Part shown: in pieces, positions 53,071 to 60,712 of the stretch
How the letters are laid out: each line of letters opens with the position of its first letter
How positions within the stretch are numbered: the first letter of the stretch is position 1
NCBI GenBank assembly: GCA_050953725.1
Contig: JBMNNB010000003.1
Location: forward strand, 124,001 to 188,000
From: DTU053 sp012520115
GTDB lineage: Bacteria > Bacillota > Clostridia > Oscillospirales > Acutalibacteraceae
DNA length: 64,000 nucleotides
Direction: 5' to 3'
Made by a program: the position numbers and the translations under genes
Notes under the pieces: model-generated
What the model saw: the letters and a program-made list of their open reading frames with translations, nothing else
Databases searched by the model: none
What the model was told of the DNA's origin: nothing

Positions 53071-53931
53071 TTAAGAAAGGTTTACATATTGAAGGGGCTG
53101 CTGCGAAAACAGCTCGAATACTGCCTTGTTATTATTAAAGTCCATGACTGAAATATTGCTCTCCATAAGATTTATTGTGGAGGAATAAAGGGTGTCGCTC
53201 TTTGCGGCGTTTTTGGGAACAAGCAGGGATTTAACGATGGAGCTTAGTGTCCTTTCCTGCACTTTAAAAAGCTCGTCGCCGTTGTCGCCGTACTTCATAT
53301 ATTTAAGCAGGGTATCCGGGGACAGCTTCTGCTCCCCCGCCTTCAGCTCAAGAATAATATCGGAGCGGGAAAGGGAAATATCCTTGTGGACATTTACCGT
53401 AATGTCGCCTATGGTGCGAAGGATTTTTCTGAAATTCGTCTCCGTAAAGCAGACATACCTGTCCGCAGTAAGCCCGGAAAGGCTCTCCGCCGCATTTGTA
53501 AGCTGCCTTATGCCCGCCCGCTGATAATGCTGCTTTAAATTGCCCTCAAAGCCGTTTGCATTGACGGTGTCGTCAGTGTCCAGGGCGGTGACGGAAAGCT
53601 TGCGGCTGTCTAAATCCGCACGGATAAAGGCGGCAAAGGTCAGGTCCTCGGCGTTGCCCGTGCAGGCCACAAAAAAGGTCTTGGTCCCGGTCAGGTTGTC
53701 AGTTATCGAGGTGGTCGGCTCGGTTTCTTCTGAGGTGCTTAAATCCTTCTTGCCGACTATGTTTGACAGGTCATAGTTTAAAGAGCGCAGCAGCATAAGG
53801 AACGAAACGGAGCCGAAAAGCAGAACAAAACAGACAAAGCTGATTACAAAAAACTTCACTCGCTTTGCCTTGACATTCTTTTCGGTTGTGAATTTAAGCT
53901 TACTTCTCCTTCTCAATCCCTGCACCGCCAA
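53071..53931 (-). CDS. LCP-like (LytR-CpsA-Psr) membrane protein, divergent
   Basis: A 286-residue protein with a basic cytoplasmic N-terminus, one helix (about 26-48), a Thr/Glu-rich linker and an outside domain whose strand pattern and DRYVCFTETNFRKILRTIGDITVNVHKDI segment resemble LCP phosphotransferases that attach polymers to peptidoglycan. The conserved Asp/Arg cluster of the active site (usually S-x-P-R-D) reads ALDTDDTV, lacking the Arg, so catalysis is doubtful. It is the first gene of a minus-strand run through folE-K. Confidence 0.55.
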   Translation of the reverse strand: MAVQGLRRRSKLKFTTEKNVKAKRVKFFVISFVCFVLLFGSVSFLMLLRSLNYDLSNIVGKKDLSTSEETEPTTSITDNLTGTKTFFVACTGNAEDLTFAAFIRADLDSRKLSVTALDTDDTVNANGFEGNLKQHYQRAGIRQLTNAAESLSGLTADRYVCFTETNFRKILRTIGDITVNVHKDISLSRSDIILELKAGEQKLSPDTLLKYMKYGDNGDELFKVQERTLSSIVKSLLVPKNAAKSDTLYSSTINLMESNISVMDFNNNKAVFELFSQQPLQYVNLS

Positions 53932-53957
53932 AGTGATTTGTTTTTCTATGCATAATT

Positions 53958-53987
53958 ATTATAACCCATATAAAAGGGGAAAAACAA
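53958..53987 (-). promoter_or_regulatory. Possible promoter of the LCP-like to fol run
   Basis: Minus strand TTGTTT, 18-base spacer, TATAAT, about 25 bases before the start. Confidence 0.45.
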
Positions 53988-54039
53988 TAGCCGCAGCTTT
54001 AAATTGAAATTAAATTCATCGCCTTTTATTCTGAAGATT

Positions 54040-54309
54040 TTATCTAAAATAACAAAGACAAGCTGATACTGCGACAAGCTGCGTGATTATTATGAGGGGC
54101 AGGCCGTACATAAACCTTTTGTGCCTTGTTTTGTGCCTTATGGCAAGCATTGTGAGATACATGGGCAAAGCGCCGCCGATTAACGATACAGCAAAAAGGC
54201 TTTTTTCGCTGACTCGCCTTTTGTGCCTTCTGGCTGCACTCTTGTCTGCAATTGTTATGAATATTGAAACAAGCCAGACGATTAAGAGATAAGGGATAAT
54301 GTATTTCAA
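54040..54309 (-). CDS. DUF1294-family small membrane protein
   Basis: An 89-residue protein with two or three hydrophobic helices and the DUF1294 pattern KSAARRHKRRVSEKSLF, LIGGALPMYLTMLAIRHKTRHKRF. The TTG at 54309 is chosen because GGAGG lies 7 bases upstream; the frame runs 37 codons further back, but that part crosses the phosphatase terminator. Function unknown. Expression probably needs read-through of that terminator or its own unseen promoter. Confidence 0.75.
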   Translation of the reverse strand: MKYIIPYLLIVWLVSIFITIADKSAARRHKRRVSEKSLFAVSLIGGALPMYLTMLAIRHKTRHKRFMYGLPLIIITQLVAVSACLCYFR

Positions 54310-54322
54310 GCTGAGACCTCCG

Positions 54323-54359
54323 AAAAAAAGACGCACCCGGATAAGACAAGGTGCGTCTT
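54323..54359 (-). terminator. Terminator of the alkaline phosphatase gene
   Basis: A 10-bp stem AAGACGCACC (54359-54350 with 54337-54328 on the minus strand), a 12-base loop and TTTTTTT. The DUF1294 ribosome site follows 2 bases after the T tract. Confidence 0.88.
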
Positions 54360-54379
54360 GGTATTGGTTTGCCTTATGT

Positions 54380-55504
54380 TTATGCTGCAGCTGCTTTCTT
54401 AATGGTTCTCGGGAAAACATCTGCGCCGAAGCCGAGCTCTCTTGCTATGCGAACGGGAATCTCTCTGTTCTTCATAACTTCGCCGGGCTCAATCATATCT
54501 TCGGAGCCGTAAACTCTTACGATAACATTCTGTCTGGAATGTGAGCCTGAATTGAACTCATATACGCCGTTCTTCAGCTTGATATTGCCTGTCTCATGGT
54601 CGGCGGAGATAACGATAAGGGTGTTGCCGTTTTCCTCTGCGAAGTCGAGAGCAGCCTGAACAGCTCTGTCGAACTCAAGAAGGGCTTCCTTCGTGCCCTC
54701 GGCGTTCTGCTTGTGGGAGTTCTTATCGATGTGTGCGCCTTCAACCATAAGGAAGAAGCCGTTGTCGTCATTCTTCAGGAAGTTGATTGCAGCCTCGGTC
54801 AGAAGTGAAAGGGTCGGATAGCTCTCACCGCCTGCAGCTCTCCAAAGCTCGTTTGAGAACTGGGCAAAGCTCTTGTCGCCTTCCTCTAAAGCAAGGATGT
54901 CCTCATAGGAGTCGACAAACTTATAGCCGGCTGCCTCTACCTTTTCCGCATCAGCATGGCCGGAGTTTGCACCCCAGATAAGGTCGATTCCGCTTGCAAG
55001 CTGCTGATTTGTAATAATCTTTGTATTGTCTCTGCTGTCGGTATGTGCGGAGAAAGATGCGGGAGTAGCGCCTGCTGTGGAGTCACTGGTGACAACGCCT
55101 GTCTTCTTACCTGCCTCCATAAAGAGCTCGGTAAGGTTCATGGGATAGCTGTCATAAGCAAACATGTCGGTCGGGTAAACACCGATGCAGCCGTTTGTGG
55201 TACGGATGCCTGTTGCAAGAGCCGTGCCGCCTGCCGCACTGTCAGTGGTTGTGCCGACGTAGTTTGCAGTCTTTGAGAAGCCCTGAAGCGGGAAGGTGTC
55301 CATTGCAAGCTCTGCGCCTGTTTCCGCCTTGGTCTTTTCAAGATGATTCGGGCCCATGCCGTCGCCGATGAAGAAAATAACGTTTTGAATGTCGGTATCT
55401 TTTACATCAGGACCGACAACGCCAATGCCAGCTAATAACAGGCTGAGCACTGTAAGCAATGCGAAAAACTTTCTAAGCGCCTGAGGGAGGATTTGAATGT
55501 CCAT
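54380..55504 (-). CDS. phoA: Secreted alkaline phosphatase
   Basis: A 374-residue metal-dependent phosphomonoesterase. A signal peptide or anchor (about 12-30) precedes the domain. It has the first metal motif FFIGDGMG (D48), the phosphoserine site TTTDSAAGGTALATG (S89), the MVEGAHIDKNSH metal ligands, ISADHETG and the late His in GSHSRQNV. The family is a broad-specificity phosphate scavenger. No clear Pho box was identified. ATG 55504 has AAAGGAGA upstream. Confidence 0.9.
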   Translation of the reverse strand: MDIQILPQALRKFFALLTVLSLLLAGIGVVGPDVKDTDIQNVIFFIGDGMGPNHLEKTKAETGAELAMDTFPLQGFSKTANYVGTTTDSAAGGTALATGIRTTNGCIGVYPTDMFAYDSYPMNLTELFMEAGKKTGVVTSDSTAGATPASFSAHTDSRDNTKIITNQQLASGIDLIWGANSGHADAEKVEAAGYKFVDSYEDILALEEGDKSFAQFSNELWRAAGGESYPTLSLLTEAAINFLKNDDNGFFLMVEGAHIDKNSHKQNAEGTKEALLEFDRAVQAALDFAEENGNTLIVISADHETGNIKLKNGVYEFNSGSHSRQNVIVRVYGSEDMIEPGEVMKNREIPVRIARELGFGADVFPRTIKKAAAA

Positions 55505-55584
55505 AACACATCTCCTTTAATTATTACTGCAGCTTTTGCCGCTTATTTCCGGTTCCCTTTCCTAAAGAAAATCCAGTTAAATGG

Positions 55585-55613
55585 ATTATAGCATAAAAAA
55601 ATAAAAATATAAA
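55585..55613 (-). promoter_or_regulatory. Promoter of the alkaline phosphatase gene
   Basis: Minus strand extended -10 TGCTATAAT with a poor TTTATA -35 at 17 bases; the spacer is nearly all T. The leader is about 75 bases. Confidence 0.55.
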
Positions 55614-55618
55614 ATAAT

Positions 55619-55921
55619 TTACTCAAAAAATTCATTATATTCAAACAATTTGAATCTGTAATTTCTGAACTTGCCCTTTCTGTCGGCGTCCTTGAACTCG
55701 CCCTTCATTTTTATGTGCTTAGAAGTGGTGAAAAGCTCGAAGTCAAGCTCGTCATAGTGCAGCGCCTCCGTTACCTCGGGAACGGTTATCTCCAGAATCG
55801 CAATATCGTCCTCGGCAAAGACACGGCAATTTAGTGCCTTTACCTCGACGCCGCCCGCAAGAAGCCTTTTGAAGCGGTCAAGCTTTTGATTCTTATTTTT
55901 CTTCTTTTTTGAAAAAAGCAT
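55619..55921 (-). CDS. Small protein of unknown function, 100 residues
   Basis: A 100-residue protein with a very basic start (MLFSKKKKNKNQKLDRFKRLL), then an apparently all-beta region (VEVKALNCRVFAEDDIAILEITVPEVT) and an acidic/aromatic end (EYNEFFE). No signal or membrane segment. AGGAGG lies 4-5 bases before the ATG. It follows the VanY-like gene by 15 bases and is probably co-transcribed. I do not recognise the family. Confidence 0.6.
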   Translation of the reverse strand: MLFSKKKKNKNQKLDRFKRLLAGGVEVKALNCRVFAEDDIAILEITVPEVTEALHYDELDFELFTTSKHIKMKGEFKDADRKGKFRNYRFKLFEYNEFFE

Positions 55922-55936
55922 ATAACCTCCTGAAGA

Positions 55937-56875
55937 CTATCTTACTTTTTCAGCTGTGATTATATATGAGCCGGTGTTGTCAGGCGAAACACTGACGGAC
56001 TTCACGTTCTGCGGGATTTGAAGGCTGTCCCCAGACTGCCTGCTGATAATATAGCCGCCGGCCTCATAGAAAGCTCCGATTTTAAGGGAAGCTATGTACT
56101 CCTCAAGGCAAAGATTGTTCCTGTACATTATTTCCGCATGTGGCTTCCCCACATACCTTAAATGCCACGGCTCGAACATGAATTCCGTAACATCGGTCTT
56201 ATTTGCGGGATATCTGATAATCAGTCCGTATTTATATGCGTTCAGGTTTATGTATACGCCCTCGGGGGATTTGATAAAGCCCTCGCCGGAATAGTTTTTG
56301 ACATAGACGTCAAGGGCAAGACCCGTTCTGTGCTCGCTGGCGTCAGGTGCGGCGGCTCTTTCGCTGTCCATAGACGCAGCTATTTCCTCCTGCTTTTCCC
56401 TTGTCCTGTATGCGCTGGATATAAAGAGCTTTTTGCCGTATTTCTCATTTATATAGCCTGCCAGCTCCTCATAGGGCTTCATCATGGCCTTGTGCATATA
56501 GACGTTTTTGTCCTTGTACTCTGACACATACCCGTCGATATCGCTCGGAACCTTATGCTTTGAGTTAATAAGAACAAGGCTGTTGTCGTAGGAAATCTTC
56601 GGGTCGGACTTAATCTCCGATACGGAATATTCCTTCAGGGTATAGTTTGAGGGACTTTTCTCTTTAAGCCTTACCTCGGTGAATGTCCTGTCGAGGCTGA
56701 CCTTGAAATTATAGTAAAACTCGTACTTTCTGTTTGAAATGGAGCTTCTGTTTTTATAAACAAAAGCTCCCGATATAAGTGTCAGTGCCACTAAGGCTAA
56801 AGCGACAATGCTCAGGCGCAGCTTTCTTTGTTTTTGCCTGCCTGACGCTCTGCCTTGTTTTTTGCTGCGATTCAA
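55937..56875 (-). CDS. M15-family D-alanyl-D-alanine carboxypeptidase (VanY-like)
   Basis: A zinc peptidase that trims the terminal D-Ala of peptidoglycan stems. After a basic N-terminus and one membrane helix (about 25-45) and a stalk region, the M15B domain shows SSAYRTREKQ, the zinc motif SEHRTGLALD (His and Asp) and EPWHLRYVG (Glu and His). Start TTG 56875 is chosen for the GGGGTGAG just upstream; another TTG five codons earlier has no ribosome site. No van regulators are nearby, so this is wall maturation rather than resistance. Confidence 0.84.
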   Translation of the reverse strand: MNRSKKQGRASGRQKQRKLRLSIVALALVALTLISGAFVYKNRSSISNRKYEFYYNFKVSLDRTFTEVRLKEKSPSNYTLKEYSVSEIKSDPKISYDNSLVLINSKHKVPSDIDGYVSEYKDKNVYMHKAMMKPYEELAGYINEKYGKKLFISSAYRTREKQEEIAASMDSERAAAPDASEHRTGLALDVYVKNYSGEGFIKSPEGVYINLNAYKYGLIIRYPANKTDVTEFMFEPWHLRYVGKPHAEIMYRNNLCLEEYIASLKIGAFYEAGGYIISRQSGDSLQIPQNVKSVSVSPDNTGSYIITAEKVR

Positions 56876-56914
56876 AAGCTCACCCCGCAAGATACTGGAA
56901 ATAGTTATGGCCGC

Positions 56915-57370
56915 TTATTTTTCCGAAAGCAGCTTTGACAGCTCGCTCATAAAGGTATTAATGTCCTTAAACTGGCGGTAAACCGAAGCGAAGCGGACAT
57001 AAGCGACCTCGTCAATTTCCTTCAGCTTATCCATGGCAAGCTCGCCGATGTACATGGATGTGACCTCACGGTCAAGGGAGTTATGGATTTCGGCAACGAT
57101 TTCATCAACCGCAAGCTCAAGCCTCGAAATGGATACGGGACGCTTCTCGCAGGCTCTGAGCATACCGCTTAACAGCTTGTCCCTGTCAAATACCTCTCTC
57201 GATTTATCCTTTTTGATAACGACGATGGGTACGTTCTCGATGACCTCATAGGTTGTGAAACGCTTGCTGCATTTCATACATTCACGGCGGCGTCTTATGC
57301 GTTCGCCCTCGTCTGTGGGGCGAGAGTCGATAACCTTGCTTTCCTCATAGGAACAATAAGGACATTTCAT
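56915..57370 (-). CDS. nrdR: Transcriptional repressor NrdR
   Basis: An ATP-cone regulator of ribonucleotide reductase genes. The 151 residues start MKCPYCSYEESKVIDSRP at ATG 57370 (AAGGAG upstream); the frame extends 17 codons further with no support. The zinc ribbon uses C3, C6 and the ECMKCSKRFTTYE pair, and the ATP-cone follows from about residue 49 (VVIKKDKSREVFDRDKLLSGM). Usual length and order. Confidence 0.96.
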   Translation of the reverse strand: MKCPYCSYEESKVIDSRPTDEGERIRRRRECMKCSKRFTTYEVIENVPIVVIKKDKSREVFDRDKLLSGMLRACEKRPVSISRLELAVDEIVAEIHNSLDREVTSMYIGELAMDKLKEIDEVAYVRFASVYRQFKDINTFMSELSKLLSEK

Positions 57371-57401
57371 AAAGCGCACACTCCTTAATCCATTTGCAAG
57401 A

Positions 57402-57430
57402 ATGATACAATATTTTAGCACAACTTACAA
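57402..57430 (-). promoter_or_regulatory. Promoter of nrdR
   Basis: Minus strand TTGTAA, 17-base spacer, TATCAT, about 30 bases before the start. Confidence 0.55.
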
Positions 57431-57522
57431 GGGCAGAAGCCAAATTTTAAGCCATATTTAACAAATTAGCCCATTTTTTTAGCAGAATATTTATTATTTA
57501 CGCCTTGAACGACAGAAATGAA

Positions 57523-58128
57523 TCAGCGGTTATTATTAGCCCTGCTTATAAGACTTATTCCGAGATAGATTGTGACGCAAAGGAGAGTAAGATTGTAGCC
57601 GCTTTTAATGAGGATGAAAAAGGAGGCAAAAAACAGCGGGATGATGAAGGCAAGGGAGATTCTTTCTGTAATTCTTCTTGCTGCGGCTTCGGTGGTTCTG
57701 TGGCAGAGATAAAAATACAGCGCCTTGCCGCCGTCAAGGGGCTCTATGGGCAGGATATTTATAATTCCGAGCCCTAAGTTTGCGTAAACGGGCATTAAAA
57801 GCCTTTCGTCCCTGCCCGTGTAGATGTAAAGCAGAAACATAAGCGCCGCTATGCCGAAGTTTACGACTACGCCCGCAAGGGAGGTGACTATCTCCTGACG
57901 GTATGAGAGGAGCTTGCTGCTTTTGGTCATTCTGAAGCCTGCCGCACCGATTATGATTTCAGTCGGCGGGGCATCGTATGAAATTAGGCAAAAAAGATGT
58001 GCCGCTTCGTGAAGCAGCGCAGAAATTATGGTTATAAAGAAGCTTTCTCCCGCTCCCGAGCCGATTAAAAATGCGACCGTCAGAGCAAACAGAAAGCTGA
58101 GCCTGAATCTTATTCCCTTTATCTTCAT
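57523..58128 (-). CDS. spoIVFB: M50 intramembrane zinc protease, SpoIVFB-like
   Basis: A 201-residue polytopic membrane protease. The zinc motif HEAAH (H40, E41, H44) lies in a membrane helix, and the second motif NILPIEPLDGGK supplies the Asp ligand (D132). Size and layout match SpoIVFB, which cleaves pro-sigma-K in the mother cell. The partner-like M23 gene lies 3 bases upstream, the same order as spoIVFA-spoIVFB in Bacillus, which supports the name. Confidence 0.82.
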   Translation of the reverse strand: MKIKGIRFRLSFLFALTVAFLIGSGAGESFFITIISALLHEAAHLFCLISYDAPPTEIIIGAAGFRMTKSSKLLSYRQEIVTSLAGVVVNFGIAALMFLLYIYTGRDERLLMPVYANLGLGIINILPIEPLDGGKALYFYLCHRTTEAAARRITERISLAFIIPLFFASFFILIKSGYNLTLLCVTIYLGISLISRANNNR

Positions 58129-58131
58129 GCC

Positions 58132-58995
58132 TTACTTGAATGCGTACTCGGGATTTCTGACTATTCCGTCTATTAATACCTCAAAATGCACGTGGTTGCC
58201 TGTTGAAAGTCCGGTGCTTCCGACTAAAGCTATCGTCTGTCCCTTTTTTACCTTGTCGCCCTTCTCCTTTTTAAGCTCAAGGCAGTGGGCATAGAGGGTC
58301 TTTATTCCCCCGCCGTGGTCAACGACTATGTAATTGCCCCTGCCTCTTGTGGAGCCTGTCTCGCAGACTGTGCCGTCATAGGCTGCATCTATATCCGTGC
58401 CCTCATTTGCGGAGATGTCAATACCCGTATGAAAGCCCCATTCCTTTGTTATCGGGTGCTCCCTGAAGCCGAAGCCGGAGGTAATATAGCCCTTTACGGG
58501 AAGGGCAAGCTGAATGCCGAGGTTATAGGGCTTGAAAACTACGCTGACGACCTCGCTGTTTACTTCCTTCATATCCTCCCCGCCGCCGATTGCCTGCTCC
58601 GTGGCGGTCATAGTCGGCTCGTCGGCTTTGTCTTTTTGTTTGCTGTCCGCCTCGTCGGTTGCGTCTATATCGCCGTAGACCTCGTTTTCGTCTATCACTT
58701 CGTCGGGCTCTGCCTCATCCTCGGCTTTTGTTTCGCTGTCCTCTTTTGTGGGCAGCTCCTTGCCCGCAAGCCTTGCCACTGCGCCCTTTATGCCGTTTGC
58801 GTACTCCTCGCCCATGTCCTCCTTCATAAGCTTAGAGTATTCCCCGCTCATATCGTTAAAGATGTTCTTATTCAGCTTATATGCACCTAAAAACGCAAGG
58901 AAAATCACTGCGGCTGTAATTATCTGTACCAATGTCAGCTTTACAAAGAAATCCGCACTGTTCCTGTTTTTGATTTTCGGTTTTACCCTGTTCAT
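58132..58995 (-). CDS. M23 (LytM) peptidase-domain membrane protein, SpoIVFA-like
   Basis: A 287-residue protein: a basic N-terminus, one membrane helix (about 17-38), a long acidic linker (80-145) and a C-terminal LytM domain (about 163-287). The zinc ligands and catalytic residues look complete: H189 and D193 in FHTGIDIS, H237 in YAHC, H268 and H270 in NHVHFEV. The position directly before a SpoIVFB-like protease suggests the SpoIVFA role (holding and regulating the protease), but an intact active site means it could also cut peptidoglycan. Confidence 0.75.
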   Translation of the reverse strand: MNRVKPKIKNRNSADFFVKLTLVQIITAAVIFLAFLGAYKLNKNIFNDMSGEYSKLMKEDMGEEYANGIKGAVARLAGKELPTKEDSETKAEDEAEPDEVIDENEVYGDIDATDEADSKQKDKADEPTMTATEQAIGGGEDMKEVNSEVVSVVFKPYNLGIQLALPVKGYITSGFGFREHPITKEWGFHTGIDISANEGTDIDAAYDGTVCETGSTRGRGNYIVVDHGGGIKTLYAHCLELKKEKGDKVKKGQTIALVGSTGLSTGNHVHFEVLIDGIVRNPEYAFK

Positions 58996-59082
58996 ATCCC
59001 TGTTCCTTTCACATGTTTTCCTTAACTAAATATATGCGGACGACTTTTACTCTAAAACCCGTATTTGAAATTGTTAAAAGGC

Positions 59083-59111
59083 TTGTCTCTTTGATATTTG
59101 GAATATATAAT
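59083..59111 (+). promoter_or_regulatory. Promoter of galM
   Basis: TTGTCT, 17-base spacer, TATAAT. It overlaps an in-frame TTG at 59111, which rules that codon out as the galM start. Confidence 0.75.
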
Positions 59112-59143
59112 TGTGTCAGACTAAAAGGATGGGCGGTATTATC

Positions 59144-60181
59144 GTGGAAAAAAAGCTGTACGGCATAACTCCTTCGGGAGAAGAGGTTTTCCAGTTTACA
59201 CTTGAAAATGAGAATGCGCTTGTTACCCTTTTAAGCAGGGGCGCTACCCTCGACAAGCTGATTGTAGCGGATAAAAACGGGGTAAAAAAGGATGTGCTTT
59301 TGGGCTTTGATGATTTAGAGGGACATATGACAAGGTCCGATTATCAGGGCGTTGCCGTCGGACCCTTTGCAAACAGGATTGCAGGCGGAAGGCTTAATAT
59401 TAACGGCAAAGAGTATATCTTGCCCCCCAATGAAAAGGGCAGAAACCTGCTGCACAGCGGCGGGCTTTATACCGAGGCTGTCTGGAACGGCGAGTTTGAG
59501 GGCGACAACAAGGTCGTTTTCAAAAGGCATTTCATGGACATGGAGGGCGGCTTCCCGGGCAATACGGACGTAGAGATAAGTTACACCCTCGAAGACGACG
59601 GCACAGTATTAATGGAATACAAAGCTGTGTCTGACAGCGATATGTACTTTAACCTTACGAACCACGCTTATTTCAATCTTTCCGGCTTCGACGGCGGGGA
59701 TATTTTAAACCATAAGCTTAAAGTAAACGCCGACGGCTTTTTGCCCGTGGACGAGTACAGCATTCCGACGGGAGAGATTATGAGCGTAGCCGGTACTCCC
59801 TTTGACTTCAGAGAGTTTAAGGAAATAGGTAAGGAGATTGAGGCGGACTTTGAGCAGCTTAGATTCACCGGCGGCTATGACCACTGCTTCTGCCTGAAGG
59901 ACGCAGACAAGGGTTACAGGCTGGCTGCCTCTGTAATAGATGAAAACAGCGGCCTTGCGCTCGATGTGTTCACCGATTTGCCCGGCGTGCAGTTCTATGC
60001 GGGAAACTTCCTTAAGGGTACTATCGGCAAAGGAAATAAACCCATGAACAAGAGGTGCGGCTTCTGCCTTGAAACCCAGTATTATCCCGATTCGCCGAAC
60101 AAGCCCCAGTTCCCCTCCTGCTTTGTTATGGCCGGCGAGAGCTTTTATACAAAATCCGCTTACAGGGTTTACAAAGCTTAA
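59144..60181 (+). CDS. galM: Aldose 1-epimerase (galactose mutarotase)
   Basis: Interconverts alpha and beta anomers of hexoses. The 345 residues show GPFANRIAGGRL (conserved Asn-Arg), LHSGG with the first His, NLTNHAYFNLSG with the catalytic His, GYDHCFCL and the catalytic Glu in GFCLETQYYPDSPN. GTG 59144 is chosen: earlier frames overlap the promoter or lie directly on the AAAAGG site. It is a single gene with its own promoter and terminator, and no gal operon partners are adjacent. Confidence 0.9.
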   Translation: MEKKLYGITPSGEEVFQFTLENENALVTLLSRGATLDKLIVADKNGVKKDVLLGFDDLEGHMTRSDYQGVAVGPFANRIAGGRLNINGKEYILPPNEKGRNLLHSGGLYTEAVWNGEFEGDNKVVFKRHFMDMEGGFPGNTDVEISYTLEDDGTVLMEYKAVSDSDMYFNLTNHAYFNLSGFDGGDILNHKLKVNADGFLPVDEYSIPTGEIMSVAGTPFDFREFKEIGKEIEADFEQLRFTGGYDHCFCLKDADKGYRLAASVIDENSGLALDVFTDLPGVQFYAGNFLKGTIGKGNKPMNKRCGFCLETQYYPDSPNKPQFPSCFVMAGESFYTKSAYRVYKA

Positions 60182-60184
60182 TAT

Positions 60185-60212
60185 AAGGCACAGGTCTGAC
60201 CTGTGCCTTTTT
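60185..60212 (+). terminator. Terminator of galM
   Basis: A 10-bp stem AAGGCACAGG (60185-60194 with 60200-60209), a 5-base loop and TTTTT. Confidence 0.92.
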
Positions 60213-60294
60213 GCCATTATCGAAATATAAGCGAAAAACAGGAAAAAAGTCCTATTTTTGCGACTGATTGTAAGCCTTTTACAGCTATAAATAA

Positions 60295-60323
60295 TTGACA
60301 TAAAAAAACTGCTGTGATATTAT
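60295..60323 (+). promoter_or_regulatory. Promoter of the vor/kor operon
   Basis: TTGACA, 17-base spacer, TATTAT. The leader to the first gene is about 165 bases. Confidence 0.8.
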
Positions 60324-60354
60324 ATTTTTGTGTCAAAAGCAAGAAATTTCCGTA

Positions 60355-60474
60355 AATAACACTTGGACAAGTTGTGTTATTAATCCAAATCAACGGAGGT
60401 GGGTTGTTGCTTTTTCTTTAAGTCTTTAGTAAAAGACTTAAATTAAATTGCCAAAACCCTCAAAAATGTTTTGG
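60355..60474 (+). promoter_or_regulatory. Structured 5' leader with orphan SD and 5-codon frame
   Basis: Three hairpins are visible: AATAACAC (60355-60362 with 60374-60381), an 11-bp stem TTTAAGTCTTT (60417-60427 with 60432-60442) and CCAAAAC (60451-60457 with 60468-60474). Between the first two lies a perfect SD, GGAGGT (60395-60400), followed by TTG TTG CTT TTT CTT TAA (60404-60421), a 5-codon frame rich in Leu that overlaps the second hairpin. None of the hairpins has a T tract. The role is unknown; a leader or riboswitch-like control is possible. Confidence 0.45.
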
Positions 60475-60493
60475 GAAACATGGAGGAAATCGA

Positions 60494-60712
60494 ATGAAAA
60501 TCCAGATCAACGACAAGCTATGCAAGGGTTGCGAGTTCTGCATTGCATTTTGTCCGAAAAAGGTACTTAAACTGCAAAGTGAGAGAGGGCCAAAAGGTTA
60601 TTTTATCCCTTATCTGACCGACAACGACGGATGTATCTCCTGCGGAATATGTGCAACAATTTGCCCCGACGGAGCTATTGAGGTCTTTAAGGAGGTAGAA
60701 ACTGATGGCTAA
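60494..60712 (+). CDS. 2-oxoacid:ferredoxin oxidoreductase, delta (ferredoxin) subunit
   Basis: A 72-residue ferredoxin-type protein with two 4Fe-4S motifs, CKGCEFCIAFCPKK and CISCGICATICPD. It passes electrons from the TPP-bearing subunit to free ferredoxin. TGGAGG precedes the ATG. It overlaps the alpha gene by 8 bases, so the complex is made from one transcript. Confidence 0.92.
   Translation: MKIQINDKLCKGCEFCIAFCPKKVLKLQSERGPKGYFIPYLTDNDGCISCGICATICPDGAIEVFKEVETDG

Noticed and set aside
55937..56875. Vancomycin-resistance gene vanY
   Set aside because: The domain is shared, but there are no vanH/A/X or vanRS genes. It is an ordinary M15 wall carboxypeptidase.
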